NCBI GenBank assembly: GCA_001796935.1
Contig: MGNX01000003.1
Coordinates: 5,917 to 13,592 of the forward strand
Length of the DNA stretch: 7,676 nucleotides
Direction of reading: 5' to 3'
Origin: Chloroflexi bacterium RBG_16_60_22
GTDB taxonomy: Bacteria > Chloroflexota > Dehalococcoidia > Dehalococcoidales > RBG-16-60-22
Shown here: positions 1 through 5,542 of the stretch, piece after piece
Position numbering within the stretch: the stretch's first letter is position 1
Layout of the letters: every line of letters starts with the position of its first letter
Notes under the pieces: generated by a model
Seen by the model: the letters and a program-made list of their open reading frames with translations, nothing else
Told to the model about the DNA's origin: nothing
Databases searched by the model: none
Position numbers and translations under genes: made by a program

Positions 1-61
1 AGGGGGGATAAAGGGGAGTGCGCCAGCGAGAGGGGGTGAGGTGAAGCTCATAAAAAGACCT

Positions 62-99
62 GTACCTAAAAAATATGGGGTTTCCCCTTACTTAGGTAC
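62..99. repeat. Nested inverted repeat upstream of the antiporter promoter
   Basis: GTACCTAA at 62-69 is repeated inverted as TTAGGTAC at 92-99, a perfect 8-bp outer arm. Inside lies a second small palindrome, GGGG-TTT-CCCC (77-87). No T-run follows on the plus strand. On the minus strand a run of five T's lies about 7 nt past the stem, but no leftward gene enters here. It ends 13 bp before the -35 box of the antiporter promoter, so an operator or upstream control element is as likely as a terminator for a gene to the left. The rest of 1-112 shows no recognisable gene. Confidence 0.45.
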
Positions 100-112
100 C
101 ACGCCCCGTCAC

Positions 113-141
113 TTGAAAGTTAGTGGGTCAGGTGCCATAAT
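113..141 (+). promoter_or_regulatory. Sigma-70-type promoter of the antiporter gene
   Basis: TTGAAA at 113-118 (5 of 6 to TTGACA) and CATAAT at 136-141 (5 of 6 to TATAAT) are separated by exactly 17 bp. Transcription would begin near 148 and give a leader of about 30 nt. The leader carries GGAG at 167-170, ten bases before the TTG start. Confidence 0.7.
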
Positions 142-180
142 GCACGGAGACAAGACCGTGGCTGCCGGAGATAAAAAGCG

Positions 181-1548
181 TTGCAGAACGTCGCGCAGAT
201 AATCGCTTTCGTCGGTATCCTGGTGTTCCTGGCGCACCTCTTTACTGGCATCTTCAGTCGCACCCGCATCCCCGATGTCATCCTGCTGATTCTCATCGGT
301 ATCATGGTCGGGCCCGTGTTCGGCCTGACGTCGCCGTCGCTCTTCGGGGCGGTGGGTCCCGTCTTCACCACCATCACCCTCATCATCATCCTCTTCGAGA
401 GCGGCTTGGCCCTCCGACTCTCCATGCTGCGGTCGGCGCTGGGCGGGGCGATGGTCCTGGCGCCGGTCGGCTTCTTCCTTACCATGTTTGTCGTCGCCGG
501 GGTGGCCGTCTGGCTTACCGACCTCGAGTTGCTGCCGGCCTTCATCCTGGGGGCCATCGTCGGCTCCACCTCGGAGGCGGTGGTCATTCCCCTGGTCCGG
601 CAGCTGCGGATAAAGGAGGAGACTCGGACCCTGCTCTCGGTCGAGTCCTCGGTGAACGATGTCCTCAGCATCGTGATTACCGTGGCCCTCGTCCAGGCTT
701 ACGTGGCCGGTCGGTTCGAAATCGTCTCCGTCTCCGGCGACCTCATTGCGGCGTTCCTCGTCGCCCTGGTGTTCGGCGTCATCGGCGCCCTGATATGGTC
801 TGTCCTGCTCAACCGCATCCACGCCATCAAGAACGCCATGTTCACCACGCCGGCCTTCGTTTTCGTCATCTACGGCCTGGTGGAAACGCTGGGCTTCAGC
901 GGCGCTATCGCCGCGCTGGCCTTCGGGGTGACCATCGGCAACATCGAGACCATCCGCATCCCCATCTTTAAATCCGGCGCCGCCAGAGAGCCGGTCGGCC
1001 TGAGCGATACGGAGAAGGTCTTCTTCAGCGAGGTGGCCTTTCTGCTCAAGACGTTCTTTTTCATCTACCTCGGCCTCTCCCTGCAGCTCATCAGCACCCA
1101 GCTTATCGTCGTGGGGCTGGTACTGACCGCGGTGGCCTTCGTCCTGCGCCTGCCGGCGGTGAAGGTATCGGTTAAAAAGTCCTGGCCCTCCAAGGACGTC
1201 TCCGTCATGGCTATCATGGTGCCCAAGGGCCTGGCCGCGGTGGTGCTGGCCAGCATCCCCGTGCAGCAGGGGGTGGTCGGCGGGGAGATAATCAAGAACA
1301 TCACCTACGGCGTCGTCCTCTTCAGCATCGTGCTGTGCTCCATTCTGGTGCTGCTGCTGGAGAAGACACCGCTGCCGGAGCTTTACCGCTGGGTCCTCTC
1401 GCCGAACGTGCCGCAGTGGTGGTTGAGGCTGGCCGCCCGTCCCCGCGAGATAGCCGGCAAGACGGAAGACATCGTCCCTACCGGGGACAAGCTCTTCGGG
1501 GGGAATGGTGAGGCCGGGAAAAAACCGCCGCCGGACGAAACGTCGTAG
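181..1548 (+). CDS. NhaP-like (CPA1) cation/proton antiporter
   Basis: This is a cytoplasmic-membrane antiporter that should exchange Na+ or K+ for H+ and so control pH and salt. The 455-residue product is strongly hydrophobic, with about a dozen membrane segments up to residue ~395 and a hydrophilic tail. CPA1 hallmarks are visible: FESGLAL with Glu73, ESSVND with Glu155, Ser156 and the ion/proton-binding Asn159-Asp160, FFFIYLGL near 292-299, and PKGLAAVVLASIP at 348-360. The family's TDP motif in the unwound helix reads Thr130-Ser131-Glu132 here. Length fits archaeal/bacterial NhaP (about 440 residues). The TTG start is forced because an in-frame TAA lies at 172-174; GGAG at 167-170 serves as ribosome-binding site. 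It is monocistronic, with its own promoter. Ion specificity cannot be read from the sequence. The family call is firm. Confidence 0.93.
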   Translation: MQNVAQIIAFVGILVFLAHLFTGIFSRTRIPDVILLILIGIMVGPVFGLTSPSLFGAVGPVFTTITLIIILFESGLALRLSMLRSALGGAMVLAPVGFFLTMFVVAGVAVWLTDLELLPAFILGAIVGSTSEAVVIPLVRQLRIKEETRTLLSVESSVNDVLSIVITVALVQAYVAGRFEIVSVSGDLIAAFLVALVFGVIGALIWSVLLNRIHAIKNAMFTTPAFVFVIYGLVETLGFSGAIAALAFGVTIGNIETIRIPIFKSGAAREPVGLSDTEKVFFSEVAFLLKTFFFIYLGLSLQLISTQLIVVGLVLTAVAFVLRLPAVKVSVKKSWPSKDVSVMAIMVPKGLAAVVLASIPVQQGVVGGEIIKNITYGVVLFSIVLCSILVLLLEKTPLPELYRWVLSPNVPQWWLRLAARPREIAGKTEDIVPTGDKLFGGNGEAGKKPPPDETS

Positions 1549-2430
1549 TTACCGGATGGCGCGGGCCGCCGTGCTTTCCCTGGCCCTGACGATGACCGCC
1601 CTGGCCGTGCTGGAGATAGACTGCTTGCCGCCGCCGGTCTCCTCGAAGTAGCGCGTCAGCGTCTCCAGCGACTTTTTCTGCGGCTGGCTGACCGTCATGT
1701 AGCTCACGGCCAGGCTGTCCGCCTGTTGGGAGATGAGGGCGCAGGCCGGCCGGCGGCTCTTCCCCTCCATCCCGCTCAGACCTTTCTCCAGGCTGCGGAA
1801 CAGACGGCTTGGAACCTTTACGATGGCGATGTCGCCGTCGGCGTCCAGGACCAGCAGCCGGCCGAGGTTGGCCGGGGTCTGCTCGTCACGGGGGAGGCCC
1901 TTGAGGACGATGAGCGGATAGCTGTATTCCGCCTTGTAAATCGGCATGGAAATCTCGATGTCACGCTCCGGGTAGTAGGGCAGGCGGTCGAGCACTCGCG
2001 GCCTCACCACCGGCCGGGTCTCGCGGCGGGACTTCGAAGTCGCCGCCACCACGGCCTCGCGGTCGGCCTCTACCAGACTGATTATCGGCCGGACGTATTT
2101 CTTCAGGATATCGGGCAGGCGGCCGTTCTTGAGGGCGTGCTCCAGGATGTGCTCCAGCGCCCAGACCTCATCCGGGCCGATTTCCACGGTGGTGGGGATG
2201 AAGCGCCCCGGCGCGCTCTCCAGGCCGACCGTGGCGAAGGACTTGTGGCTGCGTGCCATCCTCGCCGCGTTGTCCCGGGCGAGCTCGTACACGGAGCGGC
2301 CGACGGCGGACGCGTACACCTTGCCGGCGGCGTCGACGTAGAGCATTCTCACCTTGCCCCGGGGCATCTTCTCACGGGCGTAGCGTACCGCCTGGAGAAA
2401 GACGACATCGTTAGGACCGCGATTGAACAC
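1549..2430 (-). CDS. Conserved-looking hypothetical protein, 293 residues
   Basis: I do not recognise this family. The product is soluble-looking, with no signal peptide or membrane segment, and is basic in the middle (Arg/Lys-rich around 133-148). Two stretches resemble each other: RMLYVDAAGKV starting at residue 28 and RLLVLDADGDI starting at residue 191. Each is followed 62 residues later by a Leu-Glu at the start of a helix (92-93 and 255-256), hinting at an internal duplication of an alpha/beta unit. The start is GTG at 2428-2430; an in-frame TAA at 2443-2445 excludes longer versions, and a weak GGAAG lies 5 nt upstream of it. It has its own promoter, so it is probably not part of the msrPQ operon to its right. 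Its stop codon abuts that of the antiporter. Codon use looks like the GC-rich neighbours, so it is a genuine resident gene. Function is unknown. Confidence 0.8.
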   Translation of the reverse strand: MFNRGPNDVVFLQAVRYAREKMPRGKVRMLYVDAAGKVYASAVGRSVYELARDNAARMARSHKSFATVGLESAPGRFIPTTVEIGPDEVWALEHILEHALKNGRLPDILKKYVRPIISLVEADREAVVAATSKSRRETRPVVRPRVLDRLPYYPERDIEISMPIYKAEYSYPLIVLKGLPRDEQTPANLGRLLVLDADGDIAIVKVPSRLFRSLEKGLSGMEGKSRRPACALISQQADSLAVSYMTVSQPQKKSLETLTRYFEETGGGKQSISSTARAVIVRARESTAARAIR

Positions 2431-2464
2431 CGCTGCTTCCCGTTATCCTCAAATACGTATTTTT

Positions 2465-2493
2465 ATGGTAAGGTGACGCCCCGGTTTTGTCAA
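2465..2493 (-). promoter_or_regulatory. Sigma-70-type promoter of the 293-residue hypothetical gene
   Basis: Read on the minus strand, a perfect TTGACA (2493-2488) is followed after 17 bp by TACCAT (2470-2465; 4 of 6 to TATAAT). Transcription should start near 2458 and give a leader of about 28 nt before the GTG start. This separates the hypothetical gene from the msrQ gene, which ends at 2517. Confidence 0.6.
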
Positions 2494-2516
2494 TAGCCGG
2501 ATGGTCATGGGTGCTC

Positions 2517-3137
2517 TCACCCGTCAGTGTCCGGGCGGCTCTTTAATCCGGCCGTCATCCGTCTGAAAAAGGGCAGGCGCAGCAGCAGCAGGAGGATAAT
2601 CAGGGCGGCGAAGACCATGGGCAGGCTGACATCAATCTTGGCCTGCCAGAAAAAGTGGGTGACGGCGAGCAGGGCCGCCGGGTAGACCAGCCAGTGCCAG
2701 TACCGCCAGCGGCGTCCCAGGCGGCGCTGCCAGCCGCGGGTGGAGGTCACGGCCACCGGCAGCAGGCAGATAAGGGCGGCCAGGCCGGCGATGGCGTAGC
2801 GCTTATCGAGGGCGTCCGCCCGGAGATAGTCCAGGTTGAACCGGTAGTCCACCCCGATAAAGTTCAGGAAGTGCAGGGCGGCGTACCCGAAGCCGTAGAG
2901 GCCGGCCAGCCGGCGCATCAGGCGCAGCCAGCGGTATCCCAGCAGCCGGTAAAGGGGCGTGCCCGCCAGCGAGACCACCAGCATGATAATGGCGGTGCGC
3001 CCGGTGCGTATCTGGATATCCTGGATGGGGTTGACGGAAAGGTGCCCGAGGGCGATGTCCCAGGCCAGCCACGCCAGCGGCAGTAAAGCCAGGAGATTAA
3101 GGATAACCGGCGGCCCGTATTTTTCCAGCCGATTCAT
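2517..3137 (-). CDS. msrQ: MsrQ: heme-binding membrane subunit of the MsrPQ methionine-sulfoxide reductase
   Basis: MsrQ (formerly YedZ) is a b-heme membrane protein of the ferric-reductase-like family that passes electrons across the membrane to MsrP. The 206-residue product has about six hydrophobic helices. Family marks are visible: NPIQDIQIRTG at 36-46, RRLAGLYGFGYAALHFL at 75-91 with His89, and TSTRGWQRRLGRRWRYWHWL at 131-150 with His148, then His161. These histidines are the expected heme ligands. The start chosen is ATG at 3135-3137, overlapping the msrP stop by one base (TAATG). This gives the normal family N-terminus MNRLEKYG; a 41-codon upstream extension in the same frame only reads through the end of msrP. 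No strong ribosome-binding site precedes it, so translation is probably coupled to msrP. The usual order msrP-msrQ supports the call. Confidence 0.93.
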   Translation of the reverse strand: MNRLEKYGPPVILNLLALLPLAWLAWDIALGHLSVNPIQDIQIRTGRTAIIMLVVSLAGTPLYRLLGYRWLRLMRRLAGLYGFGYAALHFLNFIGVDYRFNLDYLRADALDKRYAIAGLAALICLLPVAVTSTRGWQRRLGRRWRYWHWLVYPAALLAVTHFFWQAKIDVSLPMVFAALIILLLLLRLPFFRRMTAGLKSRPDTDG

Positions 3138-4069
3138 TAAAAGAACCGCGTCAGGTCCATGCCTTCGTAAAGATAGGCGACCTCCTCGGCGTAGCCGTTG
3201 AAGGGCAGGGTGGGCTGGCGGGAAAGGTCGCCGATGCGCCGCTCGGTGGACTGCGACCACCTCGGGTGGTCCACGCCCGGGTTGACGTTGGCGTAGAAAC
3301 CGTACTCGTGGGGGGCCGCCAGCGCCCAGGTGGTCGGTGGCATCTCCTCGGTAAGCTCGATTTTCACAATCGACTTAATGCTTTTGAAGCCGTATTTCCA
3401 GGGCACGACGAGGCGGAGAGGGGCGCCGTTCTGGGGCAGGATGGGCTTGCCGTAAATGCCGGTGGCCATTAGCGTCAGGTCGTGCATGGCCTCGTCAAGG
3501 CGCAGGCCCTCCTGGTAAGGCCAGTCCAGCACGCCACCGTTCTGGCCCGGCATCTGTTCGGGGTCCAGGAGGGTCACGAAGCGCACGTACCGGGCGTTTG
3601 ATTGCGGTTCTACCGCTTTGAGGAGTCTGCTCAGCGGAAAGCCGTCCCAGGGGATGACCATGGACCAGCCCTCCACGCAGCGGTGGCGGTAAATCTTCTC
3701 CTCCGGGGGGAACTGTTTCAGGAGGTCCTCGATGGCGAACGTCTGCGGCCTTTTGACCAGGCCGCCGACCTCGACGCTCCAGGGCGAGGTCTTGAAGTCT
3801 TGCGCCAGCGCGGCGACGCCTTCCTTGGACAGGGAGAACTCGTAAAAGTTATTGTAGCTGATGATAGCATCGTAACTGGTGGGTTCCAGTGGCGGCGGCT
3901 CCGGCGCCGCAGCCGGCGGGGCGGGTGCGGGGGGCGGAGCGGTTTCCTCCGTGCCGCACCCGTTGAGCAGCACCGCCCCCGCTACTACCGTTCCCAGCCC
4001 GGCCAGGAACGTCCGACGGGAGAAAAACAGTTTTTCCGGGGTGATCTCCGATGGGTTTATTTTAATCAC
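3137..4069 (-). CDS. msrP: MsrP: Tat-exported molybdopterin protein-methionine-sulfoxide reductase, probable lipoprotein
   Basis: MsrP (YedY) reduces methionine sulfoxide in proteins outside the cytoplasmic membrane, using Mo-molybdopterin and electrons from MsrQ. The 310-residue product belongs to the sulfite-oxidase fold. Residues 17-38 form a twin-arginine signal (SRRTFLAG, Arg18-Arg19, then a hydrophobic run). This ends in LLNGC, a lipobox-like site with Cys38, followed by a Pro/Ala-rich linker (45-63). Molybdenum-ligand Cys131 sits in YRHRCVEGWSMVIPW, the MsrP signature, and WKYGFKSIKSI (224-234) is also typical. The start is GTG at 4067-4069, with AGGAGG at 4086-4081 spaced 11 nt, a little long; an in-frame TAA at 4115-4117 leaves no better start. 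It is first gene of a two-gene operon with its own promoter. Lipid anchoring is an inference; the enzyme assignment is firm. Confidence 0.95.
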   Translation of the reverse strand: MIKINPSEITPEKLFFSRRTFLAGLGTVVAGAVLLNGCGTEETAPPPAPAPPAAAPEPPPLEPTSYDAIISYNNFYEFSLSKEGVAALAQDFKTSPWSVEVGGLVKRPQTFAIEDLLKQFPPEEKIYRHRCVEGWSMVIPWDGFPLSRLLKAVEPQSNARYVRFVTLLDPEQMPGQNGGVLDWPYQEGLRLDEAMHDLTLMATGIYGKPILPQNGAPLRLVVPWKYGFKSIKSIVKIELTEEMPPTTWALAAPHEYGFYANVNPGVDHPRWSQSTERRIGDLSRQPTLPFNGYAEEVAYLYEGMDLTRFF

Positions 4070-4117
4070 GGCGCGGGTACCTCCTCTAGCCGTCGGTAAT
4101 AATTGCTTTTATCTTAA

Positions 4118-4146
4118 TTCTATTCCACCCTGAAAAATATGACAAA
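4118..4146 (-). promoter_or_regulatory. Sigma-70-type promoter of the msrPQ operon
   Basis: On the minus strand TTGTCA (4146-4141; 5 of 6) and TAGAAT (4123-4118; 5 of 6) are 17 bp apart. Transcription should begin near 4111, giving a leader of about 41 nt that carries AGAGGAGG at 4088-4081. No convincing operator can be named. Confidence 0.65.
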
Positions 4147-4179
4147 TATCACTTTCCTCACAGCTCGGCGGGAAATTGT

Positions 4180-4188
4180 GTTAAACTC
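4180..4188 (+). promoter_or_regulatory. Possible extended -10 promoter of the DUF4177 gene
   Basis: TAAACT at 4183-4188 (4 of 6 to TATAAT) is preceded directly by TG-T (4180-4182), the extended -10 arrangement. No good -35 box lies 16-18 bp upstream. It is the best candidate I find between 4147 and the start codon at 4252, and would give a leader of about 55 nt. Confidence 0.3.
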
Positions 4189-4251
4189 ATGTCTGGAGAA
4201 GCCGGAGTGCCCTAAAGACAAATTGTAAACCGAATTGAAGGAGATACCAGC

Positions 4252-4461
4252 ATGGCCTGGGAATACAAAGTTGTCCAAGGACCGAAGGAAAGACACCTTA
4301 ACCGGATAATTACGGAAGAGGAATTGAATAAGTTTGATAAACAGGGATGGGAACTGGTGACGGCATTTTCAACGCAGGGAGGAATCGTCGGTGGAGGCTC
4401 AAGGGAGTATGAAAAAATATACTACGTATTTCGTCGTGCAAAAACTGATGCTGCCGGCTAA
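4252..4461 (+). CDS. DUF4177 family small protein
   Basis: This is a 69-residue protein of the DUF4177 type, a family of unknown biochemical function found widely in bacteria. The typical pattern is present: an opening beta strand WEYKVVQG (3-10), a helix with LNKFDKQGWELV (25-36) containing the diagnostic Gly-Trp-Glu-Leu, a Gly-rich turn (43-49) and a closing strand YYVFRRA (57-63). No signal peptide or membrane segment is seen, so it is probably cytoplasmic. ATG at 4252 is supported by AAGGAG at 4238-4243, spaced 8 nt. It is transcribed alone: msrPQ diverges from it on the left and the 127-residue gene converges from the right. Its composition is poorer in G+C (52 of 120 bases counted at 4261-4380) than the flanking antiporter. 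Confidence 0.85.
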   Translation: MAWEYKVVQGPKERHLNRIITEEELNKFDKQGWELVTAFSTQGGIVGGGSREYEKIYYVFRRAKTDAAG

Positions 4462-4500
4462 GTAATTAATTGAAAAATTTCAGAATTTGCTGCCCGTTTC

Positions 4501-4530
4501 TTTACCGGAATGAACAAGATACCGGGTAAA
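4501..4530. terminator. Weak hairpin between converging genes, possible bidirectional terminator
   Basis: TTTACC (4501-4506) pairs with GGTAAA (4525-4530). GG (4507-4508) and CC (4522-4523) extend the stem past one bulged G, around a loop of about 13 nt. It lies between the ends of the DUF4177 gene and the 127-residue gene, where a shared terminator would be expected. Only three T's follow on the plus strand, so support is weak. Confidence 0.3.
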
Positions 4531-4542
4531 TTTGCACCGAAG

Positions 4543-4926
4543 CTAACGTACTTTGCATATTAACCTGAGAGCGCTTACGGTCTTTCGATAGCCGTCTTGT
4601 GTGTCAAAGCTTACGCTGTCTTCGGCAAGCTGGGTATCTCTGGGAAAACAATTTATTCCGGGTGCCTTCCTGCCGGCTAGTGCCTTAGCCCTGGCTTTTT
4701 CCACCCAGATCTTTCTCGTTGATATCCAGAAACAATCGTTACCTTCCTTGTGAACCCAGGCGAAAACACCCATTTCACTTTGAACGTCAGAATTGAATTT
4801 ATTCAGGTTGTAAGTACGTTCATTCGCCTGGGAGTAATGGCAGCCGATGTCTTTGGCAAGTTGCTTGATAAAGCCCTCATCTTGTTCACCGAATACTATT
4901 GTTTTTGTTTTGTTCTTTACTGGCAT
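4543..4926 (-). CDS. Hypothetical protein, 127 residues
   Basis: I do not recognise this protein. It is predicted as soluble, mixed alpha/beta and basic. An N-terminal Lys-rich strand (KNKTKTIVFG, 4-13) leads into a helix (FIKQLAKDIG), then an Asn-rich segment (NERTYNLNKFNSD, 38-50), an aromatic core (GVFAWVHKEGNDCFWIS, 53-69) and a basic helix (75-85, KARAKALAGRK region). It has three cysteines without CxxC spacing, and no signal peptide. The start at 4924-4926 is chosen because GGGAGGT lies four bases upstream; an upstream in-frame ATG would add 23 residues read mostly from the neighbouring hairpin. It lies 94 bp downstream of the zinc-ribbon gene on the same strand. No separate promoter is clear, so it may depend on read-through of the intervening hairpin. 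Composition is AT-richer than the flanks. Confidence 0.65.
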   Translation of the reverse strand: MPVKNKTKTIVFGEQDEGFIKQLAKDIGCHYSQANERTYNLNKFNSDVQSEMGVFAWVHKEGNDCFWISTRKIWVEKARAKALAGRKAPGINCFPRDTQLAEDSVSFDTQDGYRKTVSALRLICKVR

Positions 4927-4930
4927 GGAC

Positions 4931-4937
4931 ACCTCCC
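4931..4937 (-). promoter_or_regulatory. Ribosome-binding site deciding the start of the 127-residue protein
   Basis: On the minus strand GGGAGGT (4937-4931) stands four bases before ATG 4926-4924. It is the only strong Shine-Dalgarno match here and favours this start over the in-frame ATG 23 codons further upstream, which lies inside the palindrome at 4968-4997. Confidence 0.65.
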
Positions 4938-4967
4938 GTTCAGTGCATCCTGACCGCCTGAAGATAG

Positions 4968-4997
4968 ACATGGGCTGAGGATGTCCCCAGCCCATGT
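4968..4997 (-). terminator. Perfect 10-bp stem-loop between the zinc-ribbon and 127-residue genes
   Basis: ACATGGGCTG (4968-4977) and CAGCCCATGT (4988-4997) are exact inverted repeats around a 10-nt loop. In the leftward transcript the stem begins 23 nt after the zinc-ribbon stop codon. It is followed by CTATCTTC, not a run of T's, so it is not a textbook intrinsic terminator. It could be a weak terminator or attenuator, or an RNA-processing/stability element that sets the ratio of the two messages. Confidence 0.5.
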
Positions 4998-5020
4998 TCG
5001 TTTTGAAGGCTAATTCAAGG

Positions 5021-5347
5021 TTACCTGCCGGCTTTTACTTTTCGGAAGCAATCACTGCAATACACCGGTCGGCCCTGGCTGGGCTCGAACGGTACTTCAG
5101 TTGCCTTGCCGCAATCAGCGCACACCGCGGGGAATAGTTGACGCCGGGGCGTGAAGCCGTGGCCGCTATTTCCATAGCTGTTGCTGCTGTTCCCGTAACG
5201 CTCAGACTTCCTTGCCTGGCGGCATTCGGGACATCGCTTGGGCTCGTTGGTGTAGCCTCGAGACTTGAACTGCTCCTGTTCCTCAGCGCTAAAGGTAAAT
5301 GCCTTGCTGCAATCGGAACATTGAAGGGTCTTGTCCTGAAAACTCAT
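5021..5347 (-). CDS. Double CxxC zinc-ribbon protein
   Basis: This 108-residue protein has two zinc-binding modules. The N-terminal module has Cys10-x2-Cys13 and Cys39-x2-Cys42, with the connecting FTFSAEEQEQFKSRGY and NEPKRCPECR that mark the probable zinc-ribbon family with unknown role. A flexible Ser/Asn/Gly/Tyr linker (51-68) follows, then a second module with Cys76-x2-Cys79 and Cys97-x2-Cys100 in the pattern CADCG..VPFEP..GRPVYCSDCF. Such modules usually contact nucleic acid or proteins; the exact role is unknown. ATG 5347-5345 has GAGGAGGT six bases upstream, and an in-frame TAA (5368-5366) excludes a longer form. It has a promoter with a perfect -10 box and an unusually long (~108 nt) leader able to fold over the start codon. 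It diverges from the glycyl radical enzyme gene. Confidence 0.85.
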   Translation of the reverse strand: MSFQDKTLQCSDCSKAFTFSAEEQEQFKSRGYTNEPKRCPECRQARKSERYGNSSNSYGNSGHGFTPRRQLFPAVCADCGKATEVPFEPSQGRPVYCSDCFRKVKAGR

Positions 5348-5397
5348 TGGATGACCTCCTCTCTTTTAGACTTAAGTTAGAGCTTGGGCCATCCAAT
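5346..5397 (-). promoter_or_regulatory. Leader stem that pairs the zinc-ribbon start codon region
   Basis: In the minus-strand mRNA, ATTGGATG (5397-5390) is complementary to CATCCAAT (5353-5346), whose last two bases are the A and U of the AUG start codon. After one mismatch, two further pairs (5388-5387 with 5356-5355) involve the GG of the ribosome-binding site GGAGGT (5359-5354). The stem would therefore cover the start codon and part of the ribosome-binding site, with the rest in a loop of about 30 nt. Control of translation by folding, temperature or a bound factor is an inference. Confidence 0.4.
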
Positions 5398-5461
5398 ACT
5401 TGATGTAAATCTAGGAGGACTTAAAGAAGATTGTATTAGCCTAAACTGGAACTATACATGT

Positions 5462-5490
5462 ATTATATACCATGGAAAGCCGTTATGCAA
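5462..5490 (-). promoter_or_regulatory. Sigma-70-type promoter of the zinc-ribbon gene
   Basis: On the minus strand a perfect TATAAT (5467-5462) lies 17 bp after TTGCAT (5490-5485; 3 of 6 to TTGACA). Transcription should begin near 5455 and give a leader of about 108 nt. A 10-bp palindrome, ATACATGTAT (5454-5463), overlaps the -10 box and start site and could be an operator. Confidence 0.6.
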
Positions 5491-5506
5491 ATCGGGAGGG
5501 GAGATT

Positions 5507-5536
5507 TTGAAATAACAATATCGGAGGTAGTACAAT
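5507..5536 (+). promoter_or_regulatory. Sigma-70-type promoter of the glycyl radical enzyme gene
   Basis: TTGAAA (5507-5512; 5 of 6) and TACAAT (5531-5536; 5 of 6) are 18 bp apart. Transcription should begin near 5543. Its -35 box is only 16 bp from that of the leftward zinc-ribbon promoter, so the two promoters stand back to back and a regulator bound between them could touch both. Confidence 0.55.
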
Positions 5537-5542
5537 ACCAGC

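Noticed and set aside
109..822. Long leftward open frame (237 codons) opposite the antiporter
   Set aside because: The product is a low-complexity run of Asp, Glu, Gln, His and Arg, typical of the reverse complement of a GC-rich membrane-protein gene. The plus-strand antiporter has clear family motifs, a promoter and a ribosome-binding site.
1533..1545. Small hairpin GACG-AAA-CGTC at the antiporter 3' end as a terminator
   Set aside because: A four-bp stem with no T-run is expected by chance in DNA this rich in G+C.
1726..2496. Rightward 256-codon open frame opposite the 293-residue gene
   Set aside because: It reads through the minus-strand promoter and has a His/Gly/Arg-rich composition with no recognisable pattern. 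The minus-strand frame has normal protein composition and a forced start.
3138..3260. N-terminal extension of MsrQ by 41 residues
   Set aside because: The extension lies wholly inside the msrP 3' end, is Arg/Pro/His-rich, and does not resemble the MsrQ N-terminus. The ATG at 3137 overlapping the msrP stop is the natural start.
5472..5510. Twelve-codon open frame (MESRYANREGRF) in the divergent control region
   Set aside because: It has no ribosome-binding site at useful distance and overlaps the promoters of both flanking genes.
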